From: an uncultured Azospirillum sp.
GTDB taxonomy: Bacteria; Pseudomonadota; Alphaproteobacteria; Azospirillales; Azospirillaceae
DNA length: 5,855 bases
Reading direction: 5' to 3'
Assembly (NCBI GenBank): GCA_937960755.1
Contig: CALGOL010000074.1
Location: 1-5,855 of the forward strand
A program made the position numbers and the translations under genes. Of this stretch, positions 1 to 5,428 are shown piece after piece (the first letter of the stretch is position 1; each line of letters starts with the position of its first letter). Below the pieces are notes generated by a model. That model was not told where the DNA came from. It was given only the letters and a program-made list of their open reading frames with translations, and ran no database searches.

Positions 1-474
1 CATCGCCGCGCACATCGCGTCAAACCGTTCCCGCCCGGCCGGCGCGGCGCGAAACGCCGCATCCATCGCGTTCCAATCGTCGAGGCGGATGCGGGTGTAA
101 GTGTAATAGGCGGCGACGGCGGTGCGCGGGATGTCCCAAGCCGACAGATTGTCCCAAACATCCGTCAGCGCGTGGTCGGCGAGGAAGCTGACGGCGCGCC
201 ATAAATCCGGCACGTCAAGCCGACGTTCGCCGCGATCCATCTCACCCAGCACGGTGGCGACGGTGCTTTCCGACTCGCCCGTAAACAGCCGGTCGCCGCG
301 AAACGCCGATTCTTCCAGCATGTCGAGCAATTGGCGACGACACTCCGGCGACAGCGTCGCCAGATAGGTGCGCAACGGCATGACGACGCGCGCTTCCAGC
401 GCCGACCGTTGCGCCGCCGCGTCTTCATACCCTACTTGCGGCGGATCGCCGACGCTAAGCGCCATCATATTCAC
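1..474 (-). CDS. Hypothetical protein, 5' part only (C-terminus lies beyond the left edge)
   Basis: The frame stays open for 158 codons from a GTG at 474 and leaves the window without a stop, so only the N-terminal part is visible. The GTG is followed closely by two ATGs at 468 and 465. A GGGAGGGG Shine-Dalgarno stretch ends seven bases before the GTG, which favours GTG 474, though ATG 468 is also possible. The protein is soluble-looking and mostly helical, with charged and leucine-rich stretches such as RRQLLDMLEESAF and LDVPDLWRAVSFLADHAL. It also has an aromatic run, AVAAYYTYTRIRLDDW. I see no signal peptide, membrane segment or catalytic motif, and I do not recognise the family. It is transcribed in the same direction as the PHB genes but is separated from phaB by a terminator and a 230-base gap, so it is probably its own unit. 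Third-codon GC bias and lack of stops support real coding; function is unknown. Confidence 0.7.
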   Translation of the reverse strand, partial: MNMMALSVGDPPQVGYEDAAAQRSALEARVVMPLRTYLATLSPECRRQLLDMLEESAFRGDRLFTGESESTVATVLGEMDRGERRLDVPDLWRAVSFLADHALTDVWDNLSAWDIPRTAVAAYYTYTRIRLDDWNAMDAAFRAAPAGRERFDAMCAAM

Positions 475-649
475 GCCCGCGCCCCTCCCTGGCAGAAAAC
501 TCACGCGGCGTTGCTTATTGGGCAAAAGACTAACGTATGCGACAACTTTGCGTCACGATATATTACGGCGATCCGTTGATTTATTTTGTCGCAGCGATGA
601 AAATAAATTACTTCTCAAAAGATGTTTAATTTTTACATAGATCGCATAG
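475..649 (-). promoter_or_regulatory. AT-rich upstream region of the left-hand gene
   Basis: This stretch is much richer in A and T than the coding DNA on either side (especially 540-650) and contains no convincing gene. It should hold the promoter of the left-hand minus-strand gene. The best -10-like hexamer is TAATAT on the minus strand (560-565), but no good -35 box lies 16-18 bases upstream of it. A TTGTCG on the minus strand nearer the gene also lacks a convincing partner. The exact promoter is therefore not assigned. Confidence 0.35.
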
Positions 650-682
650 AAAATGGCGCGCCCACAGGACGCGCCATTTTTT
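650..682 (-). terminator. Hairpin terminator after phaB, possibly bidirectional
   Basis: A perfect 11-bp inverted repeat, AAAATGGCGCG (650-660) and CGCGCCATTTT (670-680), encloses a 9-base loop. On the minus strand the RNA stem ends in four U residues, 23 bases after the phaB stop codon, so it fits as the end of the PHB operon. On the plus strand the stem ends in six T residues (677-682), so it could also stop plus-strand readthrough. It separates the PHB genes from the left-hand gene. Confidence 0.85.
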
Positions 683-704
683 CCAGACGACGAAACGCCC
701 GCGA

Positions 705-1427
705 TTAATACATGTGCTGGCCGCCGTTGACCGACAGGGTCGAACCGGTCATGAAGCCGTTGTCGTCATCGACCAGGTACAACACCGCCTTGGCGATTTC
801 GCTGGCGTTGCCCAAACGGCCGACCGGGATGCGGGCGACGATCTTTTTCAGCACGTCGGCCGGCACCGCGCGCACCATGTCGGTGTCGATGTAGCCCGGC
901 GCAATCGCGTTGACGGTGATGCCCTTGGCGGCGCTTTCTTGCGCCAGCGCCTTGGTGAAGCCGTGAATGCCCGACTTGGCGGCGGCGTAGTTGACCTGAC
1001 CGTACTGGCCGGCCTGACCGTTCACCGAACCGATGTTCACGATGCGGCCGAAGCCGCGCTCGCGCATGCTGTCGATGACGTTGCGGCACATGTTGAAGCA
1101 GGAGGAAAGGTTGGTGTGGATCACCGCTTCCCACTGCTCGTAAGTCATCCGATGCATCACGCCGTCGCGGGTGATGCCGGCGTTGTTGATGAGCACTTCG
1201 ACCGGCCCGAGATCGGCGGCGATCTTCGCCAAGCCTTCTTTACAGGCGTTAAAATCAGAGACGTCGAACTTATAGGCGGGAATGCCCGTGCGTTCAGTGA
1301 ATTCTTGGGCCGACTTGTCGTTTCCGGCGTAGTTCGCCGCAACGATATAGCCTTTTTCCTTGAGAGCGACGCAAATCGCCTCGCCGATGCCGCGGGTTCC
1401 GCCCGTGACGACCGCTACACGCGCCAT
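705..1427 (-). CDS. phaB: Acetoacetyl-CoA reductase (NADPH-dependent, PHB synthesis)
   Basis: A 240-residue short-chain dehydrogenase/reductase that reduces acetoacetyl-CoA to (R)-3-hydroxybutyryl-CoA, the monomer for PHB, in the cytoplasm. The Rossmann dinucleotide motif TGGTRGIG is at residues 8-15, NNAG at 81-84, and the catalytic Ser134, Tyr147 and Lys151 (YAAAK) are all present, as is PG followed by Tyr179. The QYGQ segment at 141-144 corresponds to the QFGQ substrate-binding segment known from PhaB proteins and helps separate it from the related FabG ketoacyl-ACP reductases. The C-terminus ends in the usual NGGQHMY. Length is close to the 246 residues of the Cupriavidus enzyme. The ATG at 1427 has an AAGGA site seven bases upstream. 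It is the last gene of the cluster, 175 bases after phaA. FabG remains the main alternative, but the phaA neighbour and the QYGQ segment make PhaB much more likely. Confidence 0.95.
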   Translation of the reverse strand: MARVAVVTGGTRGIGEAICVALKEKGYIVAANYAGNDKSAQEFTERTGIPAYKFDVSDFNACKEGLAKIAADLGPVEVLINNAGITRDGVMHRMTYEQWEAVIHTNLSSCFNMCRNVIDSMRERGFGRIVNIGSVNGQAGQYGQVNYAAAKSGIHGFTKALAQESAAKGITVNAIAPGYIDTDMVRAVPADVLKKIVARIPVGRLGNASEIAKAVLYLVDDDNGFMTGSTLSVNGGQHMY

Positions 1428-1522
1428 GATTGTTTCCTTCCCCCGGACTCCAACTGTTTTTATTGCCGGTCAGGTCCGGTTTGTCTTCGTGTTGGATTAT
1501 GTGTTACCGAGCTTTGCGCCGA

Positions 1523-1568
1523 AGCGCCCGCCGCCAGAGCGCCCGCCGCCGACCGGTTGTTCCGGCCG
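1523..1568 (-). repeat. GC-rich direct repeat and hairpin in the phaA-phaB gap
   Basis: The 175-base gap between phaA and phaB has no gene of its own. It contains two exact copies of a 13-base unit, AGCGCCCGCCGCC on the plus strand (1523-1535 and 1538-1550), spaced 15 bases apart. Immediately beside them is a 7-bp stem (1550-1556 with 1562-1568) around a 5-base loop. In the minus-strand (mRNA-sense) RNA the one non-Watson-Crick position becomes a G-U pair, so the stem is complete in the operon transcript. No U-run follows it, so it does not look like an intrinsic terminator. It may be an mRNA-processing or stability element, or neutral sequence. Confidence 0.45.
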
Positions 1569-1602
1569 AAGACGGGTGCGCCCGACGACGTATTAAAGAT
1601 GC

Positions 1603-2775
1603 TTACCGTTCAACGCACAAGGCGATGCCCATGCCGCCGCCGATGCACAGGGTGACAAGACCCTTCTTGGCGTCGCGCTTAATCATTTCGTGCAGCAGCG
1701 AGGTGAGCACGCGAGCCCCCGACGCGCCGACCGGGTGGCCGAGAGCGATGGCGCCGCCGTTGACGTTCACCTTCGACACGTCCCAGCCCATTTCGATGTT
1801 GACCGAAAGCGCCTGCGCCGCAAAGGCTTCGTTGGCTTCGATCAGGTCGAGATCGTCAACCTTCCAGCCGGCCTTGGCCAGCGCCTTGCGCGACGCCGGG
1901 ATCGGGCCGGTGCCCATGATGGCGGGATCGACGCCGGCGGTGGCCCACGAGGCGATGCGGGCCAGCGGGGTCACGCCGCGCTTGGCCGCATTGTCGGCGG
2001 TCATCAGGATCAAGGCGGCGGCGCCGTCGTTGATGCCCGAAGCGTTGCCGGCGGTGACGGAGCCTTCCTTGGAGAACGCCGGACGCAGCTTGCCCAGCGA
2101 TTCCATGGTGGTGCCGAAGGTCGGGTGTTCGTCGTTTTCAACCACGACGTCGCCCTTGCGGCCCTTGACGGTGACCGGAATGATTTCGTCCTTGAACCGG
2201 CCGCCCTTGACCGCCGCTTCGGCCTTGTTCTGCGACGCGCAGGCGAATTCATCCTGCGCCTGACGGGTCAACTGCCACTTGTCGGCGATGTTCTGGGCGG
2301 TGGTGCCCATGTGATAGCCGTTGAAGGCGCAGGTCAGCGCGTCGCGCAGCATGGTGTCGACGAACTTGACGTCGCCCATCTTGGTGCCGTTGCGCAGGTG
2401 CTGCACGTGCGGCGCCAGGCTCATGTTCTCCATGCCGCCGGTGACCAAGACGTCGGCGTCGCCGTTCATGATCGCCTGATAGCCCAGGGCCACCGTGCGC
2501 AGGCCGGAGCCGCACAGCTGGTTGATGCCGAAAGCGGTCTTTTCGTCCGGGATGCCGGCGTTGCGAGCGGCTTGACGCGCCGGGTTCTGCCCCTGGTTGG
2601 CCGCCAGGATCTGGCCCAGGATCACCTCGTCCACTTCGCCGGCTTCGGTCTTGGCGCGGGCCAGCGCTTCGATGATGGCGATCTTCGCCAGATCGTGCGC
2701 GGGAACCGAGCTCAGCGAGCCGTTAAAGGCGCCCACGGGGGTACGGGCCGCACCCGCGATGACAACCTCAGTCAT
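1603..2775 (-). CDS. phaA: Acetyl-CoA C-acetyltransferase (beta-ketothiolase)
   Basis: A 390-residue thiolase that condenses two acetyl-CoA into acetoacetyl-CoA, the first step of PHB synthesis, in the cytoplasm. All catalytic parts of the biosynthetic thiolase family are present: the nucleophile Cys88 in NQLCGSG, the NEAF motif with Asn315, His347 in GGAIALGHPVGASG, and the general-base Cys377 in CIGGGMG. Each lies one residue before the equivalent in the Zoogloea ramigera enzyme (Cys89, Asn316, His348, Cys378), and the length matches the family. The AxxxPxGxFxGxL-like start (AARTPVGAFNGSL) is also typical. ATG 2775 has an AGGAG site seven bases upstream, a strong start. It lies 113 bases downstream of phaC and 175 bases upstream of phaB, all on the same strand. 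A degradative thiolase (AtoB/FadA type) is conceivable from sequence alone, but the position between phaC and phaB settles the role. Confidence 0.97.
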   Translation of the reverse strand: MTEVVIAGAARTPVGAFNGSLSSVPAHDLAKIAIIEALARAKTEAGEVDEVILGQILAANQGQNPARQAARNAGIPDEKTAFGINQLCGSGLRTVALGYQAIMNGDADVLVTGGMENMSLAPHVQHLRNGTKMGDVKFVDTMLRDALTCAFNGYHMGTTAQNIADKWQLTRQAQDEFACASQNKAEAAVKGGRFKDEIIPVTVKGRKGDVVVENDEHPTFGTTMESLGKLRPAFSKEGSVTAGNASGINDGAAALILMTADNAAKRGVTPLARIASWATAGVDPAIMGTGPIPASRKALAKAGWKVDDLDLIEANEAFAAQALSVNIEMGWDVSKVNVNGGAIALGHPVGASGARVLTSLLHEMIKRDAKKGLVTLCIGGGMGIALCVER

Positions 2776-2888
2776 GATGACGCTCCTCTTGTATTATGAC
2801 GAATTATTTAAGGGGCTTTTTTATTCAGACCACTTGCGCGGGCACACATTAGGCTCGCCGCCATAACGTTGGCAAGGCGCCGCCTGCG
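2776..2888 (-). promoter_or_regulatory. phaC-phaA intergenic leader, possible internal promoter
   Basis: These 113 bases carry no gene. The half near phaA is AT-rich. On the minus strand a CATAAT hexamer (2793-2798) matches the -10 consensus at five of six positions and lies just upstream of the AGGAG ribosome site of phaA. However, the bases 17 positions further upstream (an A-rich run) do not resemble a -35 box. No terminator hairpin was found after phaC, so readthrough from phaC is likely, and an internal promoter for phaAB is only a possibility. Confidence 0.25.
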
Positions 2889-4163
2889 TCACGCGTCGCC
2901 CGCGGTCTGAAAAAACCACTCCGCCAGCGGTCGCCACACTTGCGACTTGGCGCCGCCGCTCACAACCATGCCGATGTGCCCTAAATGGGGACGGAGGACG
3001 CGGGCGCCGGCGACGGACTCGGCCAAGGCGGCGGCGGAGGCCGGCGGAACGATGCGGTCGGTTTCCGGTATCAGCGCCAGGGTCGGCGTGCGGATCATGT
3101 CGGGGCGCACCGGCAAACCGGCGATCAGCCAGTTTCCTTTCGCCGTGTCGTTGCGGCCGTACCAGCCTGCAATCGCGTCCCGCGCCACCGCCGCCGGCAA
3201 GGCGACGCCGTCGTTCAGCCAATCTTCCAGCGCCACGAACGCCAAAGCCGCCCGGCTGTCGGGCGCCATGCGTGCGAACTGTCCGAATTTTTTCAACGCC
3301 AGCAACGGGTCAAGCTGGGCGAACAGCGCCTGGAGCGCGTCCACCGGCATTTCCCCCCAATGGTCGAGGAACGGCCCGAACGGCTGGAACAACGCCGCCG
3401 CGCGCTTCGCCGTCGGCGCGTCTTCGGCATGGAAATCCCACGGCGTCGCCAACAGCGTCAGCGAGGCGACGAGTTTCGGTTTGCGCAACGCCAGCGCGGC
3501 CGCCAACAGCCCGCCCATGCAGTATCCCGCCACCGCCGGCGGGCGTCCGCACAGTTCAATCGTCGCCTCCAACGCCCGCTCCAACCGGCCGGCGATGTAG
3601 TCGGTCAAGGTCATGCGCCGCTCTAGATCCCCCGGCGTTCCCCAATCCACCAACAGCGGGCGAACGCCCTGCTCCGCCAGCCAGCGCAACAGCGAGCGGT
3701 CGGCGGAAAGATCCAGCACATAGGCGCGATTGACCAGCGAGGGGACAAAAAGGACCGGCGCGCCGCCTTGCGGACGGTAATCCAGCAAGCGCGTTCCGCT
3801 TTCGCTCCACGCGACGGGCGGGTCTGGGAGATCGCGGCGATAGGGGTGGCGGCGGTAGCGTTCGATCCCGGTCAGCATCAGATCGATGCGGCGGCGCATT
3901 TCCCGATCAACCGCCGCGGCGAATCGACCGCCGCCATGCTCAGCGTCGGCGCGGGCGAGCAGGGCGGCGATTTCCGCGCCCCTCGCCCGGAGATCCGGGC
4001 TCTGCGGCCCCCAAGTCGGCCAACCGTCCTTCAAGAGCTGCAATCCGCTGGAGGAGCTGAGCAACATTGACGTCGCCGCCGTCAGATGCAGCCCCAACGG
4101 ACGCGGCCCCTGGCGGGGAAGCGGCTCTTTCCCGACTTGCTGCGTCCCCGTTTGCTGCGTCAT
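2889..4163 (-). CDS. phaC: Short poly(3-hydroxyalkanoate) synthase (PhaC), alpha/beta-hydrolase fold
   Basis: Polymerises (R)-3-hydroxybutyryl-CoA into PHB at the granule surface. With the ATG at 4163 the protein has 424 residues. The lipase-like box GYCMGG is at 213-218 with nucleophile Cys215, a cysteine as in synthases rather than the serine of depolymerases. Asp369 in ETDRIVP and His396 in LGHIGMV complete the triad. Other PhaC landmarks are VLFVPSLVNRAYVLDL, LLVDWGTPG, ATPWDFH and DWLNDGVALP. The family-like region begins near residue 21 (RPLGLHL), so the protein lacks most of the long N-terminal domain of class I synthases (about 590 residues) and is nearer class III size (about 355). 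The start is uncertain. ATG 4163 has only a distant GGAG, 13 bases away. TTG 4097 has AGGGG nine bases upstream, and ATG 4067 is the latest candidate. All of these overlap the upstream gene in another frame. The sequence upstream of 4163 in this frame is arginine/proline repeat and looks non-coding. Confidence 0.88.
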   Translation of the reverse strand: MTQQTGTQQVGKEPLPRQGPRPLGLHLTAATSMLLSSSSGLQLLKDGWPTWGPQSPDLRARGAEIAALLARADAEHGGGRFAAAVDREMRRRIDLMLTGIERYRRHPYRRDLPDPPVAWSESGTRLLDYRPQGGAPVLFVPSLVNRAYVLDLSADRSLLRWLAEQGVRPLLVDWGTPGDLERRMTLTDYIAGRLERALEATIELCGRPPAVAGYCMGGLLAAALALRKPKLVASLTLLATPWDFHAEDAPTAKRAAALFQPFGPFLDHWGEMPVDALQALFAQLDPLLALKKFGQFARMAPDSRAALAFVALEDWLNDGVALPAAVARDAIAGWYGRNDTAKGNWLIAGLPVRPDMIRTPTLALIPETDRIVPPASAAALAESVAGARVLRPHLGHIGMVVSGGAKSQVWRPLAEWFFQTAGDA

Positions 4164-4536
4164 GGCTTGGTTCGCGCTCCGGACAGGGCGGCGGGGTGGA
4201 AGACGGCGGCGCCTGACTGGGCGCCTGACTGGGCGCCTGACCGGGCGGCGGATAAGGATGCGATTGCGGCCATGCGTTGGATGCGGCGGGGTTGGGAGGC
4301 GGCTCCGGGTCCCATCCGGCGCCGAGCGGGCCGCCATTGCCTACCCCGGCGGTCAGCGGAAAGAAAGGGGCGAAAGCCGACGCGCCCCGCCCAACCATCT
4401 GAAACATCCTGACGAGCTGCCCGGCGGTTTGCGGATCGGCGGCGACCGCCGCCCACTGATCTTGCCACAGATCAAGATAGCGGCGGGCGAGCGCTTCCAG
4501 CGTCGGCGGTTCGGCGTCGTCGGGCGGTTCAGTCAT
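3940..4536 (-). CDS. Small protein upstream of and overlapping phaC, possible synthase partner subunit
   Basis: A 198-residue product I cannot assign to a family. The N-terminal part (residues 11-60) is helical and aromatic, including RRYLDLWQDQWAAVAADP and MFQMVGRGASAFAPFFP. Residues 78-125 form a proline-rich linker with a GQAP-SQAP-SQAP repeat. Residues 158-175 make a perfect heptad pattern (V158, L161, I165, L168, L172, L175), a short coiled coil. The arginine-rich tail ends at TGA 3940, deep inside phaC. The build (helical head, low-complexity linker, C-terminal coiled coil) and the position directly before a short PhaC resemble PhaE/PhaR-type synthase subunits or phasin-like proteins. 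This is inference, and it is shorter than typical PhaE. ATG 4536 is preferred, but no Shine-Dalgarno precedes it; a TATATT seven bases upstream suggests a leaderless transcript. A TTG at 4599 in the same frame is an alternative start. It should be first in the phaC-phaA-phaB transcript. Confidence 0.72.
   Translation of the reverse strand: MTEPPDDAEPPTLEALARRYLDLWQDQWAAVAADPQTAGQLVRMFQMVGRGASAFAPFFPLTAGVGNGGPLGAGWDPEPPPNPAASNAWPQSHPYPPPGQAPSQAPSQAPPSSTPPPCPEREPSHDAANGDAASRERAASPPGAASVGAASDGGDVNVAQLLQRIAALEGRLADLGAAEPGSPGEGRGNRRPARPRRR
4209..4244. repeat. Three tandem 12-base repeats (SQAP codons)
   Basis: Three head-to-tail copies of GCGCCTGACTGG on the plus strand, at 4209-4220, 4221-4232 and 4233-4244; the third has one change (GACCGG instead of GACTGG). 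On the minus strand, in the frame of the small gene, each unit encodes SQAP or GQAP, lengthening the proline-rich linker. The 12-base period keeps all frames open, so copy number can change by slippage without breaking the gene. Confidence 0.9.
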
Positions 4537-4543
4537 GCGGCGC

Positions 4544-4549
4544 AATATA
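4544..4549 (-). promoter_or_regulatory. Candidate -10 box for the PHB cluster
   Basis: The minus-strand hexamer TATATT matches the -10 consensus at five of six positions. It ends seven bases before the ATG at 4536, so transcription would begin at or next to that ATG, giving a leaderless message. This agrees with the absence of a Shine-Dalgarno there. The six bases at the expected -35 position (4567-4572, GGCGCC) do not match consensus, so the call is tentative. Confidence 0.35.
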
Positions 4550-4638
4550 AGGGTATTTGCGCCTTGGGCGCCAGTCCCGGCGCGATATCGGGAAGCCAAG
4601 CCGAAAGTGCAGCGCTCCCAAGGCGCTGGACACGTACG

Positions 4639-4685
4639 TTCTCATCGTTTAGTGTTAATTTCATAACATAACCCGATGTTGCAAC
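4639..4685 (+). promoter_or_regulatory. Candidate phaR promoter with overlapping palindromic operators
   Basis: On the plus strand TTCTCA (4639-4644) and CATAAC (4662-4667) are separated by exactly 17 bases; each matches four of six consensus positions. Transcription would start near 4674, giving phaR a leader of about 30 bases to ATG 4706. A 16-base palindrome, TGTTA-N6-TAACA (4653-4668), covers the -10 box. A perfect 8-base palindrome, GTTGCAAC (4678-4685), lies just after the predicted start. PhaR proteins are reported to bind TGC-containing sites near phasin genes and their own genes, so autorepression here is plausible but inferred. Confidence 0.4.
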
Positions 4686-4705
4686 TGCTTCTGGATAACG
4701 TGGCG

Positions 4706-5299
4706 ATGGCTGACAAGGTCGAAAACGCGGGCTCTCCCATTACGATCAAAAAATACGCCAATCGCCGTCTCTACAACACGGCGACCAGCAGCTACGTCAC
4801 GCTTGACCATCTGTGTCAGATGGTCAAGGACGGGCTGGATTTTGTCGTTTACGACGCAAAATCGGGGGAGGACATCACCCGTTCGGTGTTGACTCAGATC
4901 ATCGTCGAAGAAGAAAGCAAGGGGCAGAACATGCTCCCCATCGGTTTCTTGCGCCAGTTGATCGGCCTTTACGGCGACAATATGCAATGGATGGTGCCGC
5001 GCTACTTGGAAGCGTCGATGCAGTCTTTTTCCAAAAATCAGGAGAAAATGCGCGATTACTTTCAAGGCGCGTTCGGCGGGATCTTCCCATTCGGCGGCCT
5101 CGACGAAATGAGCAAGCAGAACATGGCGTTGTTCGAACGCGCCATGCGGATGTGGACGCCGTTCGCCGAGCATAAGGAAGGCGATCATCCGGTGTCGAAG
5201 GCCGCCGCTGATCCGGTGCTCACCGATTTGCAGAAAAAGCTCGAAGAACTACAAAAGCAGGTCGCCGGCATCAACAAGCCGCAGGGCGGCGGCGACTAA
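4706..5299 (+). CDS. phaR: PHB-responsive transcriptional repressor PhaR
   Basis: A DNA-binding regulator of PHB metabolism. In studied relatives it binds both DNA and nascent PHB, leaves its promoters when polymer forms, and so induces phasin genes. With the start at ATG 4706 the product has 197 residues. The N-terminal PHB/PHA accumulation regulator domain is at about 12-75, with the hallmark IKKYANRRLYNTATSSYVTL at 14-33. The second conserved domain, about 76-116, includes LPIGFLRQLIGLYGDNMQW and VPRYLEASM. FERAMRMWTPF is at 143-153, and a short coiled coil, LQKKLEELQKQV, is near the C-terminus. An ATG at 4676 would add ten residues that family members as I know them do not carry and would leave almost no leader, so 4706 is preferred; its ribosome site is weak (GGAT about ten bases upstream). 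It is divergent from the PHB cluster, sharing the 4537-4705 region. It differs from the unrelated Bacillus synthase subunit also called PhaR. Confidence 0.95.
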   Translation: MADKVENAGSPITIKKYANRRLYNTATSSYVTLDHLCQMVKDGLDFVVYDAKSGEDITRSVLTQIIVEEESKGQNMLPIGFLRQLIGLYGDNMQWMVPRYLEASMQSFSKNQEKMRDYFQGAFGGIFPFGGLDEMSKQNMALFERAMRMWTPFAEHKEGDHPVSKAAADPVLTDLQKKLEELQKQVAGINKPQGGGD

Positions 5300-5319
5300 C
5301 CGCCGGTTCTTTTGGGCGG

Positions 5320-5346
5320 GCCGACGATCCGTCGGCTTCAGTTTTC
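5320..5346 (+). terminator. Weak hairpin terminator just after phaR
   Basis: A perfect 7-bp stem, GCCGACG (5320-5326) with CGTCGGC (5330-5336), closes a 3-base loop 20 bases after the phaR stop. The following bases are T-rich but interrupted (TTCAGTTTT), so termination is probably partial and the stronger hairpin downstream finishes the job. Confidence 0.5.
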
Positions 5347-5362
5347 AGACGCAAAAGACACA

Positions 5363-5394
5363 AAAAAGGCCGCAACATATGTTGCGGCCTTTTT
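5363..5394. terminator. Strong bidirectional terminator between phaR and the cytochrome gene
   Basis: A perfect 32-base palindrome: the 14-base arms AAAAAGGCCGCAAC (5363-5376) and GTTGCGGCCTTTTT (5381-5394) enclose ATAT, which is itself self-complementary. On the plus strand it ends in five T residues; on the minus strand it ends in six (A-run 5362-5367). It therefore terminates both convergent genes, phaR from the left and the cytochrome gene from the right. Confidence 0.95.
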
Positions 5395-5399
5395 CATCA

Positions 5400-5426
5400 T
5401 TTCGCCGCCGCGGTGCGGCGGCGAAA
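5400..5426 (-). repeat. GC-rich hairpin directly after the cytochrome stop codon
   Basis: A perfect 12-bp inverted repeat (5400-5411 with 5415-5426), mostly GCC/GGC triplets, closes a 3-base loop. On the minus strand it begins two bases after the cytochrome TGA and is not followed by a U-run; the true terminator (5363-5394) comes 5 bases further on. A stable 3' stem like this may protect the mRNA end from exonucleases, which is inference. Confidence 0.75.
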
Positions 5427-5428
5427 GA

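Noticed and set aside
714..1655. Plus-strand open frame of 313 codons opposite phaB
   Set aside because: It is the antisense shadow of a confident gene in GC-rich DNA; the product is low-complexity (many D, G, A, R, H), shows no motif and runs past both ends of phaB.
1690..2799. Plus-strand open frame of 369 codons opposite phaA
   Set aside because: Antisense to the thiolase with every catalytic motif intact on the other strand; composition is typical of a complementary-frame shadow.
2840..2880. Imperfect hairpin after phaC (4+4 bp stem with a bulge around CGTTAT-like loop)
   Set aside because: Too weak and not followed by a T-run close enough to act as a terminator; phaC probably reads into phaA.
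4164..4337. N-terminal extension of phaC to an ATG at 4337
   Set aside because: The added 58 residues are an RRPV repeat that merely reads the SQAP codons of the upstream gene in another frame; no PhaC known to me has such a head.
4610..4628. 6-bp hairpin (CAGCGC with GCGCTG, 7-base loop) in the divergent intergenic region
   Set aside because: Short stem with a large loop and no T-run; expected by chance in GC-rich DNA.
3886..4671. Plus-strand open frame of 261 codons opposite the small gene and phaC start
   Set aside because: Arginine- and serine-rich shadow without motifs; it also runs through the divergent promoter region.
4676..4705. Earlier phaR start at ATG 4676
   Set aside because: No ribosome site, almost no leader after the predicted promoter, and it adds ten residues covering the GTTGCAAC palindrome that the family does not usually have.
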